The notes under the pieces were generated by a model. It saw only the letters and a list, made by a program, of their open reading frames with translations, did not search any database and had not been told where the DNA came from. From positions 4,770,425-4,775,820 of the forward strand of contig CP070758.1 of assembly GCA_020348925.1 (NCBI GenBank): a stretch of 5,396 nucleotides of DNA, given 5' to 3'. A program made the position numbers and the translations under genes. Of the stretch, positions 1 to 5,330 are shown in pieces (position 1 is the stretch's first letter; each line of letters starts with the position of its first letter). Source of the DNA: Gemmatimonadota bacterium (lineage in GTDB: Bacteria > JBHIER01 > G020348925).

Positions 1-180
1 AGGTGTTGGCTGTCCCACGGAATTCAGTCCTTTGTATGTTCGGGAACTTACCTGCACTCCCCCGGCGCCGATGACACTGCTTGCAATACGGTAACTTGGA
101 GCTGGTTGTGCATGGATGGTATTCAGAAAAACACCGATAATAAAACAGCATCCAAGCAAGCGAAATAAGTTTTTTATCAC
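1..180 (-). CDS. Secreted protein, N-terminal part (cut by window edge)
   Basis: The first 60 codons of a protein that continues beyond the left edge. I chose the GTG at 178-180 because an AGGAGG (189-194) lies 8 nt upstream; the in-frame ATG at 184-186 lies too close to that SD. Residues 1-24 form a clear signal peptide: K3 and R7, a hydrophobic core LLGCCFIIGVFL, and a likely cut after I-H-A24, so the protein should be exported. The mature start reads SYRIASSVIGAGG, then TYKGLNSVGQP. This resembles a pattern I recall at the start of many secreted FCB and candidate-phylum proteins (Y-x-I/L-x-S-S-V-I-x-x-G-G ... Y-x-L-x-x-x-x-GQP), often in proteins ending in T9SS-type domains. No function can be given because the rest is missing. 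It starts 161 nt after the stop of the secreted protein at 342-1112 and could be co-transcribed with it; I saw no terminator between them. Confidence 0.72.
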   Translation of the reverse strand, partial: MIKNLFRLLGCCFIIGVFLNTIHAQPAPSYRIASSVIGAGGVQVSSRTYKGLNSVGQPTP

Positions 181-188
181 GTACATCA

Positions 189-194
189 CCTCCT
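189..194 (-). promoter_or_regulatory. Shine-Dalgarno that decides the GTG start
   Basis: On the minus strand AGGAGG is followed by 8 nt and then GTG. The wider GGAGGTGAT match to the 16S tail runs into the in-frame ATG at 184-186, which therefore has almost no spacer. This favours the GTG. Confidence 0.7.
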
Positions 195-199
195 CAGCG

Positions 200-220
200 A
201 TGTATCAAGTATGTTATCAA
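200..220. repeat. Short 11-nt tandem repeat upstream of the left-edge gene
   Basis: On the plus strand ATGTATCAAGT is followed directly by ATGTTATCAAT. The two units differ slightly and are spaced about one helical turn apart, just upstream of the SD of the left-edge gene. They could be a regulator site, but the repeat is short and may be chance. Confidence 0.35.
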
Positions 221-330
221 TACGCGCTGTGTTAATCTTTCACAGTTTTCTCCTCACTTCTCAGTTCTTGTCTCCTGTACAGCCTCTCCCGAGTATCATC
301 AAGAGATCGAGGTTGTTGATCTTTTATATT

Positions 331-623
331 TTCTGCCTCATTTATTTCATCAGCACCATTCGCCTTGTCGACGCGTAATTGCCGGTTTCGAGACGGTAGA
401 AATAGACCCCACTTACCACTTCCCGCCCCGATCGATCCCGTCCATTCCATGTTACAGTGTAGTAACCAGGAGCCAGAACCGAATTCACCAGGACCGCTAC
501 TTCCTGCCCCAAGACATTGTATATCGCCAGCTTGGTCTGAAGTGGAGATCCACTATTAGCTATCTGGTATCGAATATCTGTGTTGGGATTGAACGGATTT
601 GGAAAATTCTGGGCCAAGTCGTG
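331..623 (-). repeat. C-terminal sorting-domain module, copy 1 (paired with 2334-2625)
   Basis: This codes for the 93-residue T9SS-type domain plus about 11 nt after the stop. Protein alignment with copy 2 needs no gaps from LAQN to MVLMK. At DNA level the identity includes CATCAGCACCAT and continues past the stop through CCTCATTT. The only length change is a tandem ATTT duplication that turns the stop from TGA into TAA. Confidence 0.75.
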
Positions 624-1112
624 AGAGGACGGGATCAAACGAGTACCTGAATTATATCCATTATCTATCGAGGTAGTCCCGATACGGACGCCCTCAATCG
701 TTCCCGTCGTAACACAAGCAGGGATGAATTCACAGCCCACTCCACCACTTACTGTATACTCTGAAGTAAACTGGAACGTATACTCATTTCCTGTAATACT
801 CCCGGAACCTGTCATGTGATACGTGTAGACGCACACCTCAATATCCTGTGTATACGTACAATCGAGATTCCACTGATTTCCCTCACTCTCTACATGGCAT
901 TGCTGATACTCGCTTGGAAGTTCAAAAGTCGTATCTTCCTCTGTATACGTTACTGTATCCGTCAAATCCTGTGTTATAACCGGCATACCGGGACACTCTG
1001 TCTCGTAATGCATGGTCAACGCCCAAGTCCCCTCAAGGGTCTGAGCTATTGCGTATTGAGCCATTGTCACCACGGAAAATAACGCGATCACAACAGGTAT
1101 TAATTTCTTCAT
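342..1112 (-). CDS. Secreted six-cysteine beta-rich protein with T9SS-type C-terminal domain
   Basis: A 256-aa exported protein. The ATG is preceded by AAGGAG (1121-1126) at an 8-nt spacing. Residues 1-23 are a signal peptide (KK, then LIPVVIALFSVVTM, cut after A-I-A23). Residues 25-145 are Thr/Tyr-rich with alternating beta-strand patterns (LEGTWALTMHYE at the start, TGSGSITGNEYTFQF later). They carry six cysteines (40, 72, 85, 94, 127, 133), enough for three disulfides. The pattern suggests a small beta-barrel, perhaps lipocalin-like, but I do not recognise a family. After a linker, residues 164-256 are a FlgD-like / T9SS type A sorting domain: NPFNPNTDIRYQI, LGQEV, GYYTVTW, SGVYFYRL, final MVLMK. 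Such domains usually direct export through the outer membrane and surface anchoring or release. The length of the domain and its Lys end look complete. The hairpin at 1174-1212 separates it from the operon upstream, so it probably has its own promoter, which I could not identify. Confidence 0.9.
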   Translation of the reverse strand: MKKLIPVVIALFSVVTMAQYAIAQTLEGTWALTMHYETECPGMPVITQDLTDTVTYTEEDTTFELPSEYQQCHVESEGNQWNLDCTYTQDIEVCVYTYHMTGSGSITGNEYTFQFTSEYTVSGGVGCEFIPACVTTGTIEGVRIGTTSIDNGYNSGTRLIPSSHDLAQNFPNPFNPNTDIRYQIANSGSPLQTKLAIYNVLGQEVAVLVNSVLAPGYYTVTWNGRDRSGREVVSGVYFYRLETGNYASTRRMVLMK

Positions 1113-1173
1113 TTTTGTTTCTCCTTTTCAAAAATAGTATGAATGTGATTTTCAATCCGGCCCTGAGAGGCAT

Positions 1174-1212
1174 AAACAAACCGGAATTCTGTGAGAGACT
1201 TCCGGCTTTTTG
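1174..1212. terminator. Probable bidirectional rho-independent terminator
   Basis: CCGGAA (1181-1186) and TTCCGG (1200-1205) form a perfect 6-bp stem with a 13-nt loop. An AAA/TTT pairing extends the stem past one bulged base. Read on the minus strand, the stem is followed by TTTGTTT, ending the AhpD-type operon about 50 nt after its last stop. Read on the plus strand it is followed by CTTTTT. The stem is short, so efficiency is uncertain. Confidence 0.55.
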
Positions 1213-1261
1213 TCCATCTCTCCAAGTAAAAATTCACGCCGCATTCGCTTGGTTCGCGGCT

Positions 1262-1567
1262 CTATGACCACTTTTTGCCAAGTGTATCAAGCCCGGCTCT
1301 CTCTAAATCCTCCGGAGTCATAGCAACACGGAATTCTACGTCTGCGTTGAAATGAAGGAACCACGGTTCTGCAAAAGAGGGAACCCTGGATGGATCGTCG
1401 ACATTGACAACCATCATCGCTCCACGGTGTCCTTCAAATTCTGTGAAGTAAACCGCTTCCGGTTTCGTTTCGCCCAGAATACGTTTCATTTTTTCTCCCA
1501 CGGTACCGTCCTCGACGGCAGTGTTGAACTTGTCGTGGGGAATTTTAATGCGCAACAGCATTCGCAT
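1262..1567 (-). CDS. Small cytoplasmic protein, ferredoxin-like fold, function unknown
   Basis: 101 aa. The first ATG has AGGAGG (1574-1579) at a 6-nt spacing; the next ATG two codons later would be 12 nt away, so the first is preferred. There is no signal peptide or membrane segment. The expected secondary structure is beta (RMLLRIKIP), helix (residues about 11-34), two strands (EAVYFTEFEG, GAMMVVNV), helix, strand (ADVEFRVAM), and a C-terminal helix ending LGKKW. This is the alpha+beta order of the dimeric ferredoxin-like barrel superfamily. I recall similar about 100-aa proteins with the PEAVYFTEF / AEPWF / MTPEDLERAG pattern in many bacteria, annotated as hypothetical, DUF3303-like or (doubtfully) pantothenate synthetase; I would not carry over the enzyme name. 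It lies 112 nt downstream of the AhpD-family gene, shares its promoter as far as can be seen, and is followed by a terminator, so the two probably act in one stress or catabolic task. Confidence 0.88.
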   Translation of the reverse strand: MRMLLRIKIPHDKFNTAVEDGTVGEKMKRILGETKPEAVYFTEFEGHRGAMMVVNVDDPSRVPSFAEPWFLHFNADVEFRVAMTPEDLERAGLDTLGKKWS

Positions 1568-1679
1568 TTTTTACCTCCTGTTTTAAAGTTGTCGAACCCG
1601 TCTGTCTGCCCAAAACATGTGTTGCATGAACATTTCCTGCTCTTTCTTGAATAGTCTCGATTCGGTTGAACGATTGTCG

Positions 1680-2075
1680 TTACTTTTTGTCTCCATGCAT
1701 TCGACGTACGTGCTCACATGCCCTGTCGATCTCGCTCTTAAATTCATCATAGTTCAGTTGAAGACCATTGACGTACGTGCTCCAGCCGGCACTCGATTTG
1801 GCGTAGTGCACGGCATCTTCAATTTCAGCCTCGGTTGCCCCGTTCAGTTTTGCCAATTCCGTATGGAAATACGCACAATAACGGCACTTGGTGACAGCGG
1901 AGATAGCAACCCCGATGAGTTCTCGATATTTGTTAGGGATCGGACCCTCTTCGAGCTGAACACGTTTAAAAAGCTGCCACTCCAATTCCAACGAAGAATC
2001 TGGAACGGCTTTGAACATGGTCGGAACGAGTCCGAACATCTGTTCGATCTCTGCATAGATTTCTTTGCGAGTCAT
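1680..2075 (-). CDS. AhpD-like / carboxymuconolactone decarboxylase family protein
   Basis: 131 aa when started at the ATG at 2075, which has AGGAGG (2084-2089) at 8 nt. A longer in-frame reading from a TTG at 2099 would place the SD inside the gene, so I rejected it. The core motif is KCRYCAYFH, with C64-x-x-C67 and H71 preceded by RELIGVAISA and followed by LAKLNGATEAEIEDAV. This is the AhpD signature, in which the two cysteines form the redox centre and the nearby His assists. Length fits small all-helical single-domain members. Members reduce peroxides through a partner, or act as decarboxylases of gamma-carboxymuconolactone; the CxxC favours the redox role, but the substrate cannot be told from sequence. 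It is the first gene of a two-gene operon, with a strong promoter and a palindrome at the predicted start of transcription, so regulated expression is likely. Confidence 0.92.
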   Translation of the reverse strand: MTRKEIYAEIEQMFGLVPTMFKAVPDSSLELEWQLFKRVQLEEGPIPNKYRELIGVAISAVTKCRYCAYFHTELAKLNGATEAEIEDAVHYAKSSAGWSTYVNGLQLNYDEFKSEIDRACEHVRRMHGDKK

Positions 2076-2119
2076 AGGGCATTCCTCCTGTATACTCAAC
2101 AGATTTGAAATATTATTAC

Positions 2120-2132
2120 GGGTTCAGAACCC
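2120..2132. promoter_or_regulatory. 13-bp palindrome, candidate operator of the AhpD-type operon
   Basis: GGGTTC-A-GAACCC is a perfect interrupted palindrome with 6-bp arms. It begins about 3 nt downstream of the +1 predicted from the promoter at 2141-2170. A repressor bound here would block initiation or early elongation. It could also be a small 5' hairpin that stabilises the transcript, though a 1-nt centre is too tight for an RNA loop without losing pairs. Confidence 0.45.
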
Positions 2133-2140
2133 TGCAATAC

Positions 2141-2170
2141 TATATATATACATCACGCTGCAATTGTCAA
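2141..2170 (-). promoter_or_regulatory. Sigma70-type promoter of the AhpD-type operon
   Basis: On the minus strand the -35 box TTGACA (2170-2165) is a perfect match. A TATATATATA tract (2150-2141) supplies a -10 box TATATA at a spacing of 16 nt (2148-2143) or 18 nt (2146-2141). Predicted +1 is about 2134-2136, giving a leader of about 60 nt to the ATG at 2075. Confidence 0.68.
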
Positions 2171-2333
2171 GACGCCCTGGATATTCAAAGTTACTTTTCT
2201 CACCTCCTTTAGATTCTGAATGAAGATTGCAGCTTGATGCATGTGCCACCTTGATATATTTTTTATCCTCTGCATACATCTTCACACCCCAAATTTTTCA
2301 TCACCATAGATCAAGTAATACTTTCCATCGTCT

Positions 2334-2625
2334 TTCTCCCTCATTTCATCAGCACCATCCGTTTCGTCGCGGTATACTCCCCCGAAACCAGTCGGTAGAA
2401 ATAGACACCGCTGGAGACTTCCAACCCTGCCTCATCTCTCCCATCCCACGACACGGAATAGTAACCAGGTTCCTGTATCTCATTGACCAGCGTCCGCACC
2501 TCCTGCCCGAGAAGATTAAAAATTTTCAAGGTGATATGAAGTGAAGATCTCCTGTCTGCAATCTGATATCTGATATCTGTTGTTGGATTGAAGGGATTGG
2601 GATAGTTCTGGGCAAGATGGAATAT
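2334..2625 (-). repeat. C-terminal sorting-domain module, copy 2 (paired with 331-623)
   Basis: This codes for residues 805-898 of the large protein plus a few bases after its stop. Shared DNA blocks with copy 1 include CATCAGCACCAT, CGGTAGAAATAGA and TAGTAACCAGG (plus strand). The stop-codon end is identical except for the missing ATTT unit. Confidence 0.75.
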
Positions 2626-5037
2626 TTCCGGGATACCGATTTCCGCTTTCACTAACACCATGAATTTGTCGAAATCTTCATCGTTCAGATAGTGACGTAA
2701 AGATTCCAGAACATCCATGAGCTGAGGTGTCATGATCGGTCTTGCCGAGGAAGGTGCACATTCCCCGGTTCCCAGAATGACGTTGACAATACCCAGAGCA
2801 TCCAGGACATCGACCATTCCATCGCTATTGCAGTCGGCCCTGTCGAGAGCATCTCCAGACAGTGGAGCTATGTCCAGTATGTGATTCACGATGGTAACGA
2901 TGTCAAGAACATTGATGTTTCCGTCGCCTGTCGGATCTCCCTTCAGGCCCGCCGGTTTACACTTTCCCAGGCTATCGGCAGCCCATATACTCGAGATCTC
3001 TGAGGGAGTAAGGGCGCAGGAGAACAACTCCAGTTCATCGATGGCAATCTCACATCGCCCGCCAGGCACACGGATCTCGCCGATCCACATCGAAACAGTA
3101 TTTGATGAAGGACCTGCCAAGGCCGTGAAGGTACCTGCTGTTGAACCGTTGATGTAGAAGGTCCCCACCCCCGTTCCCACATTTACCGTAACGGCTATAT
3201 GATACCAAGGTCCTGTATTGAGAGAGGGGTTGGCTGTCGCCGCCAGAGTGCCAGTGCTTGTGAAGGTCGATGCATCGACTTGCAGCTTGAGAACGGCGTT
3301 GCCTGCTACCGGCTGATCAAGGTAGAATGAATAGCCGGTATTTGAGGATGTGTCCAACTTATCCACGATGGGTGACAGTCGTCCCGGCCCGCAACCGACG
3401 GCTCTGATCCAGCCATCAATAGAAAAACTGCCTCCTCCGAAGTTAAGATCGCTCTGGGAGGGAACGTCCACGTAGTGCGGAGTATAGAAATAGAGAGCCC
3501 GGTTACCGACTATCCCGGGGACCGGAACAGGTCCATTTGGCATACCTATAGGCCCGGGTACAGGTGTTCCAACGTTGTTCATACTGGATGAGGGAGGAGG
3601 CGCTATGTCGTTGACCGCTATTGCACCCGTTGTCTCATCCAGGGGATACCAGGCGACCATGCACTTCGGCGGTGTGACACACGTATCGGGCACTTCCCTG
3701 ATGCAGATGCGGTCCACATAGGCATACGTAGTGGAATCCCCGTGATTGAACGCCGATTGATTCTCCGGACTGATCGTGACGATGGAATAACTTGAAGGAG
3801 CAGTCCACGCAGGGAGTGTGAACGTCACCCACTGATTGGGAGTGGTGATGAATGGTGTGATACCCATCGTCACCCCATTGGGATCAGTAGGAGAGGTTAG
3901 CAGTACATTTCCCGCTCGGACACGGAATCTTGGCTGATAAGGTCTATTCGGCTCCTGAGCCCATTGCACACACAACGATATTTGGTACGCGCTGCCCTGG
4001 GTGAGTGTAACGCCCGTTTGGTGGAGTCCTTCGCCAACAACCAGATTTCCCCACATGGCGACGTAGAAGTTATCCCCGCAGCCGCCATGTGAAGTGGCGA
4101 CATCGGGTGAACCGTAAGCGGGATTCCATGAGCTCGCCTGTCCTGTTGAAGTCATTGGTCCAACAACTGATCCCTGTTCAAAGCTCCAGTTTTGTAAAAT
4201 GTTGTTTGGGCATTCCGGTTCGGGTGGACAGTCAGTTCCAAAGGCATCGTTGATGCAGAGAATAGAATCGTTCAGACTAAGAAAGTATATTGTATAGTTC
4301 TGTGGAGATGCTCCCCCCGTATTGACTGTAAAAGTCCCAATCGGTACATTGGTGGCTGCGGCACCTGTAGCAATCGGATTCCCACCACTCTCTGCCCAGG
4401 TCACAGAAGAGGGTATCTGTGAGCTTATGATAAACGGACTACTGCTCGTTGCCGAAAGAATGGTCACCGGGTTTTGAGGTATGAGCTGGATTTTGTAAAT
4501 GAGAGAAGGATTATTATTGTACTGGAGAGTGATCCCTTGCGTGCAAGGGAGATGGCCTAGGAGACTGTCGAAAACGTTCACCGAATCACAGGAAAATTGC
4601 GGCGGTGTGCAGGCGTCGTCCTGGTTGTCATTGTTGTTATCACCAAGACAAGTTGTGCCCGCCCCGAGAGGCGTACCGGTGGCATGAAAAATGCAGCACG
4701 ACGGGTCCAAGTCCTGACAGGAGCCGCCGCGGAAACAGCAGGCCTCGGGTGGGACACATTGCGATCCGGGGCCCATGGGCGACCCTCCGGCACTCACACA
4801 GTTCTGTGGGTTAAGCATCTCGCACGTGTCGCCCAAACAGCACGCCTCGAGTGCAAGATCGCTCCCGACTAAATCTATTGATGAAGTAACATCGCTGTTC
4901 TGGGCAATAACGTTTTGCATTAGGCAACAGAGAAGCAGCAACATCCAGAACATGAGTCCGTAGTGACAAAGTCTCTTGCAGCTATGCCGACTTCGTACCG
5001 AACTTGCCCGGTCGCAAAAATCGTGTTTCATAGACAT
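2341..5037 (-). CDS. Large secreted multidomain protein: ACC repeats, jelly-roll, LamG, dockerin, T9SS-type C-terminal domain
   Basis: 898 aa from the ATG at 5037 (AAGGAG at 5043-5048, 5-nt spacing). An in-frame ATG at 5151 with its own SD would add 38 residues. Domains in order: a long basic n-region and hydrophobic core (27-40, MFWMLLLLCC), cut near VIAQ46; two cysteine-rich repeats (65-94 and 99-130) starting ACC, with CxxxGGxP/TxGxGxxC-like ends, then an Asp/Asn-rich GDNNNDNQDD stretch; an unassigned beta-rich segment (about 143-270); a jelly-roll, CBM-like domain starting NWSFEQG (278-449); a LamG / concanavalin-like domain (459-693: MVAWYPLDETTG, LYFYTPHYVDVP, FSIDGWI, WYHIAVTVN, IAIDELELF); a dockerin-like pair of calcium loops (701-712 and 735-746, Asp at 1, 5 and 12); and a T9SS-type domain (805-898) ending MVLMK. 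No catalytic domain was recognised; I infer a surface or extracellular binding/adhesion role. Confidence 0.9.
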   Translation of the reverse strand: MSMKHDFCDRASSVRSRHSCKRLCHYGLMFWMLLLLCCLMQNVIAQNSDVTSSIDLVGSDLALEACCLGDTCEMLNPQNCVSAGGSPMGPGSQCVPPEACCFRGGSCQDLDPSCCIFHATGTPLGAGTTCLGDNNNDNQDDACTPPQFSCDSVNVFDSLLGHLPCTQGITLQYNNNPSLIYKIQLIPQNPVTILSATSSSPFIISSQIPSSVTWAESGGNPIATGAAATNVPIGTFTVNTGGASPQNYTIYFLSLNDSILCINDAFGTDCPPEPECPNNILQNWSFEQGSVVGPMTSTGQASSWNPAYGSPDVATSHGGCGDNFYVAMWGNLVVGEGLHQTGVTLTQGSAYQISLCVQWAQEPNRPYQPRFRVRAGNVLLTSPTDPNGVTMGITPFITTPNQWVTFTLPAWTAPSSYSIVTISPENQSAFNHGDSTTYAYVDRICIREVPDTCVTPPKCMVAWYPLDETTGAIAVNDIAPPPSSSMNNVGTPVPGPIGMPNGPVPVPGIVGNRALYFYTPHYVDVPSQSDLNFGGGSFSIDGWIRAVGCGPGRLSPIVDKLDTSSNTGYSFYLDQPVAGNAVLKLQVDASTFTSTGTLAATANPSLNTGPWYHIAVTVNVGTGVGTFYINGSTAGTFTALAGPSSNTVSMWIGEIRVPGGRCEIAIDELELFSCALTPSEISSIWAADSLGKCKPAGLKGDPTGDGNINVLDIVTIVNHILDIAPLSGDALDRADCNSDGMVDVLDALGIVNVILGTGECAPSSARPIMTPQLMDVLESLRHYLNDEDFDKFMVLVKAEIGIPEIFHLAQNYPNPFNPTTDIRYQIADRRSSLHITLKIFNLLGQEVRTLVNEIQEPGYYSVSWDGRDEAGLEVSSGVYFYRLVSGEYTATKRMVLMK
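4648..4845 (-). repeat. Two internal ACC cysteine-rich repeats in the large secreted protein
   Basis: Residues 65-94 and 99-130 align as ACC-L/F, then G-x-T/S-C, then E/Q-x-L-(x)-P and C, then a Gly-rich G-x-P-x-G-x-G-x-x-C end. The second copy has CC at 114-115 where the first has one Cys. I know similar ACC repeats from secreted planctomycete and candidate-phylum proteins. Function is unknown; they are probably disulfide-stabilised modules. Confidence 0.7.
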
Positions 5038-5042
5038 ACTCT

Positions 5043-5048
5043 CTCCTT
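5043..5048 (-). promoter_or_regulatory. Shine-Dalgarno for the chosen start of the 898-aa protein
   Basis: AAGGAG lies 5 nt before the ATG at 5037 and 11 nt before a second in-frame ATG at 5031. This start keeps the signal peptide within 46 residues. Confidence 0.6.
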
Positions 5049-5161
5049 TTTGTCCAAACAGCAATGAAAGCCAAATCGTTAGCATACGATGATGTTGTTC
5101 TTTTTTATAGTTCTCAAGATAAATACGGCTATCCTGGTTATTTCTCAACATTCTCCACGGT

Positions 5162-5167
5162 CTCCTT
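5162..5167 (-). promoter_or_regulatory. Second Shine-Dalgarno, for the alternative upstream start
   Basis: AAGGAG lies 10 nt before an in-frame ATG at 5151. Use of that start would put 64 residues before the hydrophobic core, unusual for a Sec signal, so it is ranked second. The site may instead serve initiation of a longer precursor. Confidence 0.4.
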
Positions 5168-5330
5168 TGCTCTTTGAAGAATAAGGTTTTATCCTAATAT
5201 CCGGTGCTGATCAACCACCAAGATAATGAATAGCTTCGTGCTCACGTTCGGATCGGCATCCCAACCAATGGATCAAAACTCTTCTTCTCTCATAAACACA
5301 TGTCTTCTCCTAAATCCCACACAACACGCT

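Noticed and set aside
232-450. 72-codon minus-strand ORF running from inside the secreted-protein gene into the spacer
   Set aside because: It shares DNA in another frame with the well-supported C-terminal sorting domain, has no SD at its start, and its charged tail after position 341 has no recognisable motif.
1113-1173. Promoter for the 256-aa protein (TTGAAA with TACTAT or TATTTTTG)
   Set aside because: TTGAAA and TACTAT are only 10 nt apart, and the Bacteroidota-type TATTTTTG would put transcription start within the SD.
1583-1633. 16-codon ORF (MFMQHMFWADRRVRQL) between the two operon genes, stopping just before the next SD
   Set aside because: A partial SD is present, but the ORF is very short and Met-rich with no family; it may be a coupling leader but could equally be chance.
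2076-2099. TTG start that would lengthen the AhpD-family protein by 8 residues
   Set aside because: The SD would lie inside the coding sequence; the ATG at 2075 has an ideal 8-nt spacing.
2220-2340. Terminator after the large gene
   Set aside because: No stem of useful length followed by a minus-strand T run was found; ATGCAT and short repeats there are too small.
4905-4960. Lipobox in the signal region of the large protein (LLLLCC)
   Set aside because: The residues before Cys are Leu rather than the small residues required at -1 and -2, and a good Sec cleavage site follows at VIAQ.
4499-4963. Plus-strand ORFs of 62-91 codons opposite the N-terminal part of the large gene
   Set aside because: They are antisense shadows with no SD or family features, while the minus-strand frame has clear domains throughout.
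5152-5230. Promoter for the large gene (TTGATC ... GATAAA)
   Set aside because: Both boxes are weak matches and the spacing is only 15 nt; not better than chance.
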